Source of the DNA: Methanobacteriota archaeon
GTDB lineage: Archaea > Thermoplasmatota > Poseidoniia > Poseidoniales > Poseidoniaceae
Assembly (NCBI GenBank): GCA_018659375.1
Contig: JABJMO010000009.1
Coordinates: 1 to 36,319 of the forward strand
Length of the DNA stretch: 36,319 nt
Direction: 5' to 3'
Shown: positions 16,860 to 25,072 of the stretch, piece by piece
Position numbering within the stretch: position 1 is the first letter of the stretch
How the letters are laid out: each line of letters begins with the position of its first letter
The notes under the pieces: generated by a model
What the model was told of the DNA's origin: nothing
What the model saw: only the letters and a program-made list of their open reading frames with translations
Databases searched by the model: none
Program-made: the position numbers and the translations under genes

Positions 16860-17405
16860 ATGGCAAATAAGGTGATTAAGGTTCTTGGGCTGAGTGGAGA
16901 ATACAGACCTACATCAAAGTGTGGAATGTTAGTAAATCTCGCTTTGGATATTGCTAAGGAAAATGGGGCAGAAATTCACTTTTGGGATTTGGATGTCAAG
17001 CCTTTGCCAATAGTTGGAGAAGAGGGTTGTTGGGATAATGCCAATGTCAAAGAATTTCAGGAACTTGCGACAGAAATGGACGCTTTTTTAGTCGCTTCTC
17101 CCGAGTACCATGGGACAATGTCTGGAGCGATGAAAAACACCTTTGATTGGCTTTATGCAAAACATGTCTCTGGTAAAGTATTCGGACTAATGTCCACACT
17201 TGGTGGCGTAACTAACTCTAACACGTTGAATCACATGAGAATAATGCTTAGGTGGATACATGGCTGGCCAGTCCCTGAACAATTAGCTATCGGAAATGTC
17301 AAAGAAGCATTTGATGAAGAAGGCCAATTATTAGACCCTAAAATAGTAGAACGGCTACATAGTGTGGTTTTATCTACTTTAGAGAACTCCAAAAAATTAT
17401 CTTGA
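16860..17405 (+). CDS. NADPH-dependent FMN reductase-family flavoprotein
   Basis: A 181-residue flavodoxin-fold oxidoreductase that binds FMN and reduces flavin, quinone or similar acceptors. The N-terminal phosphate loop is LGLSGEYRPTSKCGMLV, where the family usually has GS.R..S. The second signature SPEYHGTMSGAMKNTFDWL (about 80-98) is a close match to SPEY..S..G.LKN..DWL, and STLGG follows. The start is ATG 16860, with AAGGA just upstream. It is 10 nt ahead of the SUMF1-like gene and presumably co-transcribed with it. The physiological acceptor cannot be told from sequence. Confidence 0.88.
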   Translation: MANKVIKVLGLSGEYRPTSKCGMLVNLALDIAKENGAEIHFWDLDVKPLPIVGEEGCWDNANVKEFQELATEMDAFLVASPEYHGTMSGAMKNTFDWLYAKHVSGKVFGLMSTLGGVTNSNTLNHMRIMLRWIHGWPVPEQLAIGNVKEAFDEEGQLLDPKIVERLHSVVLSTLENSKKLS

Positions 17406-17415
17406 AGGTGGTTTA

Positions 17416-18147
17416 TTGATAACTCCACGTTTTGAAGACGAATTTGGAGCAACATATATCCTAATTGAGCCAGGTGATTTTCAAATGGGTGATTCTGTTG
17501 GCGATGGTTTGGCTAGAGAATTACCTGTTCATAATGTAACGATAGAGAATCCCTTTTTCATAGGGCAAAGGCCAGTCACTCAAGTACACTGGGACTCTGT
17601 CATGGGTAATAATCCTGCAAAATTTCAAGATGGTTGGAGTGCTGGTTTGAGACCCATTGAACAAGTTTCTAGACTAGATTGTTTAGAGTTCATTGAACGA
17701 CTAAATGAACTACATGTTGGTGTGGAACGTTTATCGCTTCTTGGTAAATGGCGTCTTCCAACTGAGGCAGAATGGGAATATAGCGCTAAATCAACGACTA
17801 TTACTAAGTGGAGTTTTGGAAATTTTGATGGTGATCTTGACGAATATGGCTGGCATGCAGGAAACGCAGGTGCATCTACTCGGGAAGTTGGATTAAAAAA
17901 ATCTAACAATTGGGATTTGTATGATATGTACGGCCTAGTTGCTGAATGGTGTGAAGATAATTATCGGAAAGATTATTCGATAAAATCTACACAACTACCT
18001 TATGTTGATGAAACAGATATCTTTTGTCACCGAGGTGGCAGCTGGTTTACGGAAAGTGATTCAACAAGAAGTTCCTCTAGGGGACACTCCATTTGCACTA
18101 AATCAAGCGACGGTATTGGCCTAAGGCTAGTTTGGGAGCCGAATTAA
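17416..18147 (+). CDS. SUMF1/formylglycine-generating-enzyme-fold protein without the FGE cysteines
   Basis: The 243-residue protein is almost entirely one C-type-lectin-like FGE-sulfatase domain: IEPGDFQMG, HNVTIENPFFIGQRPVTQ, WRLPTEAEWEYSAK, GLVAEWCEDNY, RGGSW and GIGLRLVWEPN. In true formylglycine-generating enzymes the segment after RGGS(W/Y) carries the two copper-binding cysteines; here it reads FTESDSTRSSSRG without cysteine, so FGE activity is unlikely. It also lacks the DinB domain of EgtB. It may be a non-catalytic binding module or an uncharacterised oxygenase. The start is TTG 17416 with AAGGTGG in front; no nearby in-frame ATG is better. It lies 10 nt behind the FMN reductase gene. 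Confidence 0.8.
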   Translation: MITPRFEDEFGATYILIEPGDFQMGDSVGDGLARELPVHNVTIENPFFIGQRPVTQVHWDSVMGNNPAKFQDGWSAGLRPIEQVSRLDCLEFIERLNELHVGVERLSLLGKWRLPTEAEWEYSAKSTTITKWSFGNFDGDLDEYGWHAGNAGASTREVGLKKSNNWDLYDMYGLVAEWCEDNYRKDYSIKSTQLPYVDETDIFCHRGGSWFTESDSTRSSSRGHSICTKSSDGIGLRLVWEPN

Positions 18148-18148
18148 A

Positions 18149-18637
18149 TTACTCTTCACCAGTAGTGATTCCCAAATCATTATCCAGCGGTTTTAATGTT
18201 TGATTATTTGGCGTAATTCCTGGTTCAATAGCCCATTTTCCGTTGAAACTTTCACTCAATAATGTCATGAGATTTTTACTTTTTAACAAGTTTATCCCAG
18301 CTGCAGTTCTATCAATTACAGGAGAGATATCTTCGTGGTATAGTGAATCTAATATGGTACAAATATCTTCAAAACTCCTACTTCCATCACATAACTGCCA
18401 TAACATACTATTTTTGACATCTAGAGGTCGCCTTACTTCCTTGGGCGCCCTAAACATTTTGGCCATAATTCTCTCAATTCTATTGAATCTTTTCTCAATT
18501 CTTAAGACTACGTTTTTACCACTTATACCATTTAATCTTGGGTGAAGTCCAACTTTGCCATAAAAACCCCACCAAACGGGTAATCTGCAAGGATATAACC
18601 CCGAATATTCATGTTTGTCTACTCCATGTATTGCCAT
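18149..18637 (-). CDS. PqqD-like protein (RiPP-recognition-element fold)
   Basis: Residues about 68-125 match the PqqD family winged helix: RRPLDVKNSMLWQLCDGSRSFEDICTIL starts the domain, then SLYHEDISPVI and GINLLKSKNLM. PqqD proteins bind peptide precursors and present them to radical SAM enzymes, but isolated PqqD-like domains also occur in membrane and surface-protein contexts. The N-terminal 55 residues are Trp/Tyr/Pro-rich (LPVWWGFYGKVGLHP) and unlike PqqD, with a basic segment at 45-67. The ATG at 18637 has AAGGTG 5 nt upstream. No radical SAM enzyme or obvious precursor peptide lies next to it. It ends the operon with the small membrane protein and the giant surface protein. Confidence 0.68.
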   Translation of the reverse strand: MAIHGVDKHEYSGLYPCRLPVWWGFYGKVGLHPRLNGISGKNVVLRIEKRFNRIERIMAKMFRAPKEVRRPLDVKNSMLWQLCDGSRSFEDICTILDSLYHEDISPVIDRTAAGINLLKSKNLMTLLSESFNGKWAIEPGITPNNQTLKPLDNDLGITTGEE

Positions 18638-18646
18638 TTAATCACC

Positions 18647-18820
18647 TTAGAAATCTATCAAAGTCCACACTAACATGGTACTCATTGCAATAACTCCAAT
18701 GTATGCAGAAAATTTTGTCATTTCAACTTTGGTGGTAAAATTTCTCAAATACCAAGTAATTACTCCAAATACTGCAATGATGAACCACAGGGTATACCAT
18801 AGCGCAGGATACTCAGCCAC
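18647..18820 (-). CDS. Small two-helix membrane protein, 57 residues
   Basis: Read directly from the gap between the surface-protein and PqqD-like genes. A GTG at 18820 opens a 57-codon frame ending in TAA at 18647. It encodes a short N-terminus (MAEYPALWYT), helix 1 (LWFIIAVFGVITWYL, about 11-25), a charged loop (RNFTTKVEMTK) and helix 2 (FSAYIGVIAMSTMLVWTLI, about 37-55). The GTG begins 1 nt after the TGA of the surface-protein gene, and the stop is followed 9 nt later by the ATG of the PqqD-like gene with AAGGTG between, so the frame fills the gap exactly as an operon member. No family is recognised. An upstream in-frame TGA rules out a longer N-terminus. Confidence 0.66.
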   Translation of the reverse strand: MAEYPALWYTLWFIIAVFGVITWYLRNFTTKVEMTKFSAYIGVIAMSTMLVWTLIDF

Positions 18821-18821
18821 A

Positions 18822-21800
18822 TCATTGCCTATTGGTCATTTCTAAATATTGTTGCCCATAATATTTCCATTGTTCCATAGTCCAACCTTGGGGTAAGCCA
18901 TTCTCCGGCAGAGGGGGTGATGCACCCTCTTTTGTAACTGATGATGTAGTTTGGTCAATAATTTGGTTTGAAATTGGTGGTCCTGAAATTGGTGGTCCAT
19001 TTACGGGTTTTGATTCTGAGGTTTCCAGTCTATCATTAGTAACTCTTCTAATTCCGTACATTAATACTACAATTAGTACCAATAGTAAGAGGCTCATTCC
19101 ACCGATCATCGTGACTGATAGGGAGGTCGAATCAGATGTTTTGTCTTGAAATGTGTAAGAAATTGATGTTTGACTAATCACCTTACCACTTGAATCACTG
19201 ACTGAGATAGTGAGTTTTCCTTCAAGAATCATCCCGTTATTTAATACCTCACAATATGTGGAAGGGGTTCTTATTATTGAGGCAATAAAGGGCGATTCAA
19301 TAGTTACTTCGCTATTATTGACTAAGCTTGATTGACACAGTAAATTCCAATCAGGGGGTGTGTTAAATCCAATAGTTAAAATCTCATTTGTGGTAGATTC
19401 AATAGTATTGTTTATCCATAATTTACCATAATCATCAATCGATGAAATAGAAGAGTGGCCATATATAGTCGTGAACTTCCTAACATGGTTTACCACCAAA
19501 TCTACATTCTGTGATTTAGTAATAAATCCATCATCATGGTACTGAATCTCAAATAATATAGAAATGGTCGCATCCATCGGGACATCATTAGGCAATACGA
19601 TATCGATTCCTAATTTCCTAGAAGAGTTTTTTTCTAGAGTAATGGTATGAAAAATATCAAAATCGAAGGTGATTCCTATTGTTCCTATAGTGAAATATGA
19701 TTCTATTGGTTCAAAGTAATCTTGCGATGTAATTTGAGCCCGTACTTTTACCTCACGCTCATCAATATTGCCCAGATTGAAGATGTATGACTCTAATTTA
19801 GTGCTGTTTCCCACGCCGGTGTAGATTGGTGACTCTTGGGTGGATAATATGATATTCCTTACGGTTCCGGTGAATATCTCTTTGGTTATAACGTTGTTAA
19901 GGGGATTAATATCTTCACTGTTGGCGGTTATCGCAATAGACACAGATATGGTAAATTCTGTATTAGGTTCGACGCCAGCGGGCACATCTATCTTCAATTG
20001 GATATTCTTTAGATAATCTAACTCAGATCGTTCTGATAATTGAATTTCGTTCAATCGTTGTCCTAATTCATCTTCTAGCCACCAATTCCAAGAAATTGGT
20101 ATATTGTCGACAGATATGCTAGATGAGACTGGACCGTTACCCAAATTTTCTATTTCTAAACTAAAATTATTTATTATTCCAGGAATTATAGAAGCTGGCG
20201 AATCAATGAGTAGTACACTTACATCGTTTACTTGATTAATTTGCAAATTATCGTGTGTTTCGGATTGAAAATTTTGCCCACTTCGAATGGATATTATTTC
20301 AGCCACTACACTAGGGCAGTTATCACCATGTTGAGCAGATTCAGGAGACTCTAACGTGACAATAAAAGTACCAGTAGAATTTGAATTTAAGTATATCACT
20401 TCTGGTACTATATTTACCACATTCCAATCACTAAATCCTAATGTGTCTATACTGGTAGAAAAAATATCTTGCACAGATGCATTATTTATAATCTCAAAGC
20501 CTATGGTGACTAATTCTCCAGGATTTACCGACCATTTTGTATCTATATATGGTTCTTGTAAATACACCGATGCATCACTCACCATGCTTGCTGTTGCAGT
20601 TACATCTAAAGTGTCGGTCCTTGATGAATCATTTTGAGACTGAGCACGGATTTGAAAAATCCCAATCGAATCCGGAACCGCGTATTGAGCCACGGTATAT
20701 GTCAATAGAATTTCTGTTAGAATCCCGGGTTGCACATATATTGAGGTCGGTTGATTCCATGCGAATGCAACACTCCATCCTATCGGGAGATTTTGGTAAC
20801 TTAATGATAGGTCAAAAACATCACTAGCTCCACCTATATTCATCACATAGGCACTGTAAGTACAGGTATTTCCAGGTGAACATCGAGGGGATGTGGAACT
20901 TTCAGAAAACTCAGGGATTCGATCTGGCTCTACTTCTAACTGTACATTTATGGTATCACTTACCTGTCCATAGGTGACGCTAGAAAGTGTAACACCAATC
21001 GGGAATAAGCCAGCACTTTCACTTGATTTCGGTTGATAATTTAATTCGATGATTTTAGTTTCGCCTTTCTCCACTAATACTCCATTATCTTCACTGATAC
21101 TAACTCCGGATTGATGTGAGAAATAATATTGCCATTCAGCAGGCAAATTTTGCATTGAAGGGGTAAAAATTTCAGAAATATTGCCGCTATTTGTTAATTC
21201 TAAAACTGCTTTGCCCCATGAGCCTGGAACCGTCTTTGTAACGGACAATCCTGAAACCGATATATCGAATTCAGATTGTTTTGCTTCTTGGTCGTAAACT
21301 ATTACTATATCATCCATCCAAAAACCGATATCATTGTTCACTGAATCACTTGTAAAAGAGAACTTATATTGTGAATTAGTGTGAAACAATTGCGAACTTG
21401 TCGGTACTAAAGGGGAAAAAGCGCCTGCATGGTTTAAGGAAAATGTATTCCAATTTGCGCTATCTGTGAAGGTATTATCTGTGGTGCCAGTCATACTGAT
21501 TAACTCAATCCAAGCATTATTTTGGCTTTTGCCGTATAGTCTGATATAATCCCCACTCGCTAGACTACCGGTGTGAAAGAAAGTGATGCCATTGGTCCTT
21601 GTTGGGTTTGAAATAGCATCCGACATATCTAGAATGGGTGTAATTAAATCACTGTTTGCATTAGCGGAGTAGGTTGAAAATTGACCATTTCCATAATGGC
21701 AAGCAGATGCTTCGGATAGAAATGTGTCGGTATTTTCTGCCCAGCCAGCACCAACTGTCCAAGAGAATAAATCATTGCAATTGTAATATTTACTGGCAAC

Positions 21801-22331
21801 AGTAAATGTGCTTGTATAGGCATCATTTGACGGATTATCATCCAATAAACTGGAGAAAGGTGAGACAATTAATGTGTGATTGCCTGAATATGTTGGAATA
21901 AATTTGACTGTAGAGGTAATATCTGACTGCGCTCTAACCGTGCCAATCGTGTTGGTAATATTATGAAGATTAAAATCGATATATTCGTTGTGAATAACTA
22001 GAACATTGACTCCTACATTGGCTGCATCGTTAGAGCCACTATTGGATAAAAAAAATGTTAACTCAATTTCGACATCCTTAACCGCATCAATAGCAAACAA
22101 ATACTCAGGCTTAGTAAAACCGGCAATTGGATAGTTTGAAGAGAATTTTTGATACTTTTGTTCATCATTATTGTTAGGATAAGAAAAATCTACGTCGGTA
22201 ACAGATAGGTCTACTCCCGTGGCCTTTGAGTTAACTTGGTATGAATCATTTTCTAGGAGAGTAATTTGGTTAATTGGTATGGCGTGCGCTGAAACTAAAA
22301 TCACTAACATTAATGCAGTGTAGTTTTTCAT
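18822..22331 (-). CDS. Giant secreted surface protein with repeated beta-sandwich (CARDB/NEW-like) domains
   Basis: The 1169-residue product has a signal peptide (MKNYTALMLVILVSAHA) and a long chain of beta-sandwich domains. CARDB-like units (VTDVDFSY..., ELTFFLSNSGSNDAANVGV) come first. A MAM/carbohydrate-binding-like segment follows at about 185-350 (DLITPILDMSDA, IRLYGKSQNNAW, DDIVIVYD). Five or so NPCBM-associated NEW3-like repeats of the 'GSWGKAVLELTNSGNISE' type follow to about 1060. One membrane helix (about 1075-1094) leads to a Pro-rich cytoplasmic tail ending WTMEQWKYYGQQYLEM. It looks like a cell-surface adhesin or carbohydrate-binding protein; no catalytic motif is visible. It overlaps none of its neighbours and is followed at once by the 57-residue membrane protein. 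Confidence 0.72.
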   Translation of the reverse strand: MKNYTALMLVILVSAHAIPINQITLLENDSYQVNSKATGVDLSVTDVDFSYPNNNDEQKYQKFSSNYPIAGFTKPEYLFAIDAVKDVEIELTFFLSNSGSNDAANVGVNVLVIHNEYIDFNLHNITNTIGTVRAQSDITSTVKFIPTYSGNHTLIVSPFSSLLDDNPSNDAYTSTFTVASKYYNCNDLFSWTVGAGWAENTDTFLSEASACHYGNGQFSTYSANANSDLITPILDMSDAISNPTRTNGITFFHTGSLASGDYIRLYGKSQNNAWIELISMTGTTDNTFTDSANWNTFSLNHAGAFSPLVPTSSQLFHTNSQYKFSFTSDSVNNDIGFWMDDIVIVYDQEAKQSEFDISVSGLSVTKTVPGSWGKAVLELTNSGNISEIFTPSMQNLPAEWQYYFSHQSGVSISEDNGVLVEKGETKIIELNYQPKSSESAGLFPIGVTLSSVTYGQVSDTINVQLEVEPDRIPEFSESSTSPRCSPGNTCTYSAYVMNIGGASDVFDLSLSYQNLPIGWSVAFAWNQPTSIYVQPGILTEILLTYTVAQYAVPDSIGIFQIRAQSQNDSSRTDTLDVTATASMVSDASVYLQEPYIDTKWSVNPGELVTIGFEIINNASVQDIFSTSIDTLGFSDWNVVNIVPEVIYLNSNSTGTFIVTLESPESAQHGDNCPSVVAEIISIRSGQNFQSETHDNLQINQVNDVSVLLIDSPASIIPGIINNFSLEIENLGNGPVSSSISVDNIPISWNWWLEDELGQRLNEIQLSERSELDYLKNIQLKIDVPAGVEPNTEFTISVSIAITANSEDINPLNNVITKEIFTGTVRNIILSTQESPIYTGVGNSTKLESYIFNLGNIDEREVKVRAQITSQDYFEPIESYFTIGTIGITFDFDIFHTITLEKNSSRKLGIDIVLPNDVPMDATISILFEIQYHDDGFITKSQNVDLVVNHVRKFTTIYGHSSISSIDDYGKLWINNTIESTTNEILTIGFNTPPDWNLLCQSSLVNNSEVTIESPFIASIIRTPSTYCEVLNNGMILEGKLTISVSDSSGKVISQTSISYTFQDKTSDSTSLSVTMIGGMSLLLLVLIVVLMYGIRRVTNDRLETSESKPVNGPPISGPPISNQIIDQTTSSVTKEGASPPLPENGLPQGWTMEQWKYYGQQYLEMTNRQ

Positions 22332-22370
22332 GTGCGGCTCAATTTGGACAGAGTATGTAATCTATATGAG

Positions 22371-23252
22371 TTAATTGGCTTCGCTAGAATTATCTATCGA
22401 TAAGTCTACGTCATCTTCAGCTTGTTGTAATTTTAATTCCGCCTTCTTTTCTTTGGCCTGTGCAGCGAAATATACCGTGAAAGAAGGTATGAGAATCATC
22501 GAGAAACAACCAACTACTGCTGCCAATGCCCATAAAAATTCAGTTCCAGCGTCAATGGAAAAAACCTCAATGTAATCAAAATCTTCGTTAACTGTTTCGA
22601 GCACAATAGAAGGGGAAGTTGTACGATTACCACTTTCTATAACTTCTACAATAATCACAGATGGCGAGTGGAAGTAATCAATTATATCCCTTGCTTTGTC
22701 TTCAGCTGAACTCAAAGATTTTGCATATACAGTACCGTTGTCCCGTCTGCCAGGATCAGTGGTAGTCATAGAAATTATAGTGACATCTTCGCCATCTTCA
22801 CTGTAGGCTTCATGTGTATTATTTTGATAACACTTGTCTTCGCAGGCAAAATTCTCTGCATCCGGGTCTCCAAGTTTACTGTGGCTATACAAGCCCGCAG
22901 AGTTAATCAATCTGATAGTTGATTGTCTCGACAATTCTGTTGCTGTTAAATTAACCCAGGTGAGATTGTCACCTTCGGCACTCAGTGTCCAGCGCCAAGT
23001 TGTCTCATTGGCTTCATCATCATACAGTTTAGTTGGATCTGATTGGTCGTCAACAGTCGAGTTGTTGTCTGTTTCGTATACGTAGTACGAAGGGGATATA
23101 GTGGCGCCATAAACTGCATATGCTAGCAAAAATATTAACGTGAAAGAGAGTCCCAAAAGGGTCCGAAGTAAGTTCGGATTTTGGGCTAGAGCCTTCTGCA
23201 TGTATGTCCCTAGATTGCCTCCTTCATCAACACTTGCATTTTCCTTTTTCAA
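22371..23252 (-). CDS. Bitopic-pair membrane protein with a large external domain, unknown function
   Basis: The 293-residue protein has one helix near the N-terminus (about 27-51, LLGLSFTLIFLLAYAVYGA) and one near the C-terminus (about 236-262, FLWALAAVVGCFSMILIP). About 180 acidic, Asn/Thr-rich residues between them should face outside. A Cys pair CEDKC lies at about 138-142. The cytoplasmic C-tail is charged and predicted helical (AKEKKAELKLQQAEDDVD). No family is recognised. TTG 23252 is the first start and no ATG is near; no Shine-Dalgarno site is seen. It precedes the giant surface protein by 39 nt and diverges from rps19e. Confidence 0.55.
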   Translation of the reverse strand: MKKENASVDEGGNLGTYMQKALAQNPNLLRTLLGLSFTLIFLLAYAVYGATISPSYYVYETDNNSTVDDQSDPTKLYDDEANETTWRWTLSAEGDNLTWVNLTATELSRQSTIRLINSAGLYSHSKLGDPDAENFACEDKCYQNNTHEAYSEDGEDVTIISMTTTDPGRRDNGTVYAKSLSSAEDKARDIIDYFHSPSVIIVEVIESGNRTTSPSIVLETVNEDFDYIEVFSIDAGTEFLWALAAVVGCFSMILIPSFTVYFAAQAKEKKAELKLQQAEDDVDLSIDNSSEAN

Positions 23253-23325
23253 GTTATGGCGTCACATTATTACCCGTTTCATTGATATAGGGGAGTAAAG
23301 TCGGCAAATTGCTTGGTGTTGTTAC

Positions 23326-23817
23326 ATGACCACTTATTTTGATATTCCGGCTAATATGCTGATTTCTGCATTGGCAGATAAACTATCTGATTCTAAAGAC
23401 ATAGTCGCTCCAGACTGGTCTGAATACGTCAAGACAGGTGTTGACCGCGAAAGACCTCCTACCCAAGAAAACTGGTGGACTATTAGAGCCGCATCCCTAC
23501 TGAGGAAGGTCGCAAAACAAGGACCAGTTGGCGTAACAACGCTAGCTCAAACCTATGGTACGGTAATGAACAATGGCGCAGGCCCAAATACTCCAGGTGT
23601 TGCTTCCAGACACATCATTCGAACTGCTTTGCAACAATTGGAAGCGGCCGGTCTTGTTGAGATGGTAGCAACTAAAGAAGTCGATACAGAAGATGGAAAA
23701 CAACAGTTATACTCTGGCCGCAGACTTACCTCGGCTGGGCAAAAGTTGTTGGATGAAGTAGCTCATTCATGCCGTGATGCAGCCAACGAAATGTATCCAG
23801 GCCTGGCTAAATATTGA
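23326..23817 (+). CDS. rps19e: 30S ribosomal protein S19e
   Basis: Archaeal/eukaryotic-specific small-subunit protein needed for 18S/16S maturation and head assembly. Family hallmarks are present: the N-terminal YFDIPANMLISALADKL, APDWSEYVKTGVDRERPP, NWWTIRAASLLRKVAKQGPVGV, the glycine-rich RHIIRTALQQLEAAGLV winged helix and GRRLTSAGQKLLD near the end. The 163 residues are a normal archaeal length. ATG 23326 lies 5-10 nt after GGTGTT. It is the first gene of a seven-gene rightward translation operon. Confidence 0.96.
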   Translation: MTTYFDIPANMLISALADKLSDSKDIVAPDWSEYVKTGVDRERPPTQENWWTIRAASLLRKVAKQGPVGVTTLAQTYGTVMNNGAGPNTPGVASRHIIRTALQQLEAAGLVEMVATKEVDTEDGKQQLYSGRRLTSAGQKLLDEVAHSCRDAANEMYPGLAKY

Positions 23818-23838
23818 GGAAGTGGGAGTTTGTCTATC

Positions 23839-24201
23839 ATGTCTGCAAACGCAAGCGACGAATTGTCCGCTCTTCGTGAACAGAGAAGAATAGCCTTACA
23901 GCAACAATTTGAAGAACAAGCCAAGGTTCAGGCCAATGCTGAAATGGAAACTCAAAGACAACAATTAGAAACACAGTCTGTCAATAACGCTATGAAACAT
24001 CTTCTCACCAGCGAGGCAAGGTCAAGAATTGCTAGAATTTCTCTAGCAACCCCTGAACGTGCTGAGTCAATCAAAAAGGTGGTTTTATCAATGCACGAAA
24101 ATAATCAATTCACTCCCCCAATGACAGATGATATCCTAAAATCAATGTTGATGAAAATGCAATCCAAGAGCCGCAATAATGCGTCCATCCGAAGAATCTG
24201 A
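23839..24201 (+). CDS. PDCD5-family DNA-binding protein
   Basis: Small helical protein of the PDCD5/TFAR19 family, nearly always encoded beside rps19e and rpl39e in archaea; it may bind DNA or assist translation and protein folding. The product has the N-terminal coiled-coil ([16 protein letters not shown]...), then the core [32 protein letters not shown] and a basic tail [18 protein letters not shown] 23839 is chosen; a TTG at 23830 adds three residues but sits too close to GTGGGAG. It lies about 20 nt behind rps19e. Confidence 0.92.
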   Translation: MSANASDELSALREQRRIALQQQFEEQAKVQANAEMETQRQQLETQSVNNAMKHLLTSEARSRIARISLATPERAESIKKVVLSMHENNQFTPPMTDDILKSMLMKMQSKSRNNASIRRI

Positions 24202-24214
24202 GAAGGTGCTCGAT

Positions 24215-24370
24215 ATGTCCAGAAATAAACCAGCAGCAAAAAAAATACGCCTGATGAAGGCTACCAAGCAAAACCGCCGTGTCCCTGTATGGGTCATGCT
24301 AAAAACCGACCGAAACACTGTGTCACATCCTAAAAGACACCATTGGAGACGCAGTAAATTGCAGAGGTGA
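24215..24370 (+). CDS. rpl39e: 50S ribosomal protein L39e
   Basis: A 51-residue, very basic protein that lines the ribosomal exit tunnel. It matches the family along its full length: [20 protein letters not shown], then RRVPVWVM and the C-terminal [13 protein letters not shown] 24215 is 7 nt behind AAGGTG; an upstream in-frame ATG (24179) would overlap the PDCD5 gene and add 12 residues not seen in the family. Confidence 0.95.
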   Translation: MSRNKPAAKKIRLMKATKQNRRVPVWVMLKTDRNTVSHPKRHHWRRSKLQR

Positions 24371-24375
24371 ATGAT

Positions 24376-24651
24376 ATGGCAAGACCTAACGAATCAGAAC
24401 TTATTGTACCTTTGAGAAAAGCGTGGAGCATTACTCGCTTCAAAAGAGCACCAAGAGCTATGCAAATAATCAAGGATCACGTAATCCAACATCTTAGAGT
24501 AAAGGAAGATGAACAAGTATGGATTGATCCATCTGTCAACGAACATATTTGGTCCAGGGGTATAGAAAACCCACCTAGAAAAATAAGACTTCAAGTCATC
24601 AGACACGATGAACCAGATATTCCAATCGAAGTTAAATTGTTTGAGGAGTGA
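24376..24651 (+). CDS. rpl31e: 50S ribosomal protein L31e
   Basis: Large-subunit protein near the tunnel exit, 91 residues. Conserved segments are IVPLRKAWSITRFKRAPRAM, IIKDHVIQHL, WIDPSVNEHIWSRGIENPPR and IRLQVIRHDE. ATG 24376 has GAGGTG 6 nt upstream; an in-frame GTG at 24367 lies inside that site. It starts 5 nt after the rpl39e stop. Confidence 0.95.
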   Translation: MARPNESELIVPLRKAWSITRFKRAPRAMQIIKDHVIQHLRVKEDEQVWIDPSVNEHIWSRGIENPPRKIRLQVIRHDEPDIPIEVKLFEE

Positions 24652-24656
24652 TTATA

Positions 24657-24848
24657 ATGGGAAATATTAGACCGAGTTTCATAAAAATAAGAGCAATTGC
24701 ATTAGTCAGACAACACGGAGATAAATTCACCGAAGACTTTGACCATAACAAAATAATGGTATCTCAACTAACCGATGTTAGTTCCAAAAAATTGCGGAAC
24801 TGGATTGCTGGTTATGTCACAAGATATCGACAAAGAAGAGTTGATTGA
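24657..24848 (+). CDS. rps17e: 30S ribosomal protein S17e
   Basis: A 63-residue archaeal/eukaryotic small-subunit protein. The family pattern is clear: MGNIRPSFIKIRAIALVRQH at the start, KFTEDFDHNKIMV in the middle and SKKLRNWIAGYVTRYR at the end. ATG 24657 follows GAGGAGTG. In many archaea the slot after rpl31e holds the aIF6 gene; here it is rps17e. Confidence 0.92.
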   Translation: MGNIRPSFIKIRAIALVRQHGDKFTEDFDHNKIMVSQLTDVSSKKLRNWIAGYVTRYRQRRVD

Positions 24849-24857
24849 GGCTTTTTA

Positions 24858-25067
24858 ATGCCGGTGCGCATTGATTGGGATAGACAACCAGTCAGTATCC
24901 ACTCAGAGGATAAAAATGAATTAGAAGAGTTAATTCTTTTTTTAAAACATAAGCACTCAATAAAAAAACGTTCAATTGTTATGGAAGATAGGGAATCTGG
25001 TGGATATTTATTCTTTATTTACCAACCATGTGATCCACGATGGATTATGGAGTTTTACCAAAGGTGA
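24858..25067 (+). CDS. Small protein of unknown function in the translation operon
   Basis: 69 residues, starting at ATG 24858 with GAGG about 8 nt upstream and placed 9 nt after rps17e and 5 nt before the methylase gene. It has mixed charge with a helix ELEELILFLKHKHS, a basic turn IKKRS and a hydrophobic, aromatic C-terminus (GGYLFFIYQPCDPRWIMEFY). No family is recognised. Its tight spacing and ribosome-binding site argue that it is a real gene, possibly acting in translation or tRNA modification with its neighbours. Confidence 0.68.
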   Translation: MPVRIDWDRQPVSIHSEDKNELEELILFLKHKHSIKKRSIVMEDRESGGYLFFIYQPCDPRWIMEFYQR

Positions 25068-25072
25068 AAGTT

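Noticed and set aside
24179-24214. Longer L39e beginning at ATG 24179
   Set aside because: It would overlap the PDCD5 gene and add 12 residues absent from the family; AAGGTG precedes ATG 24215.
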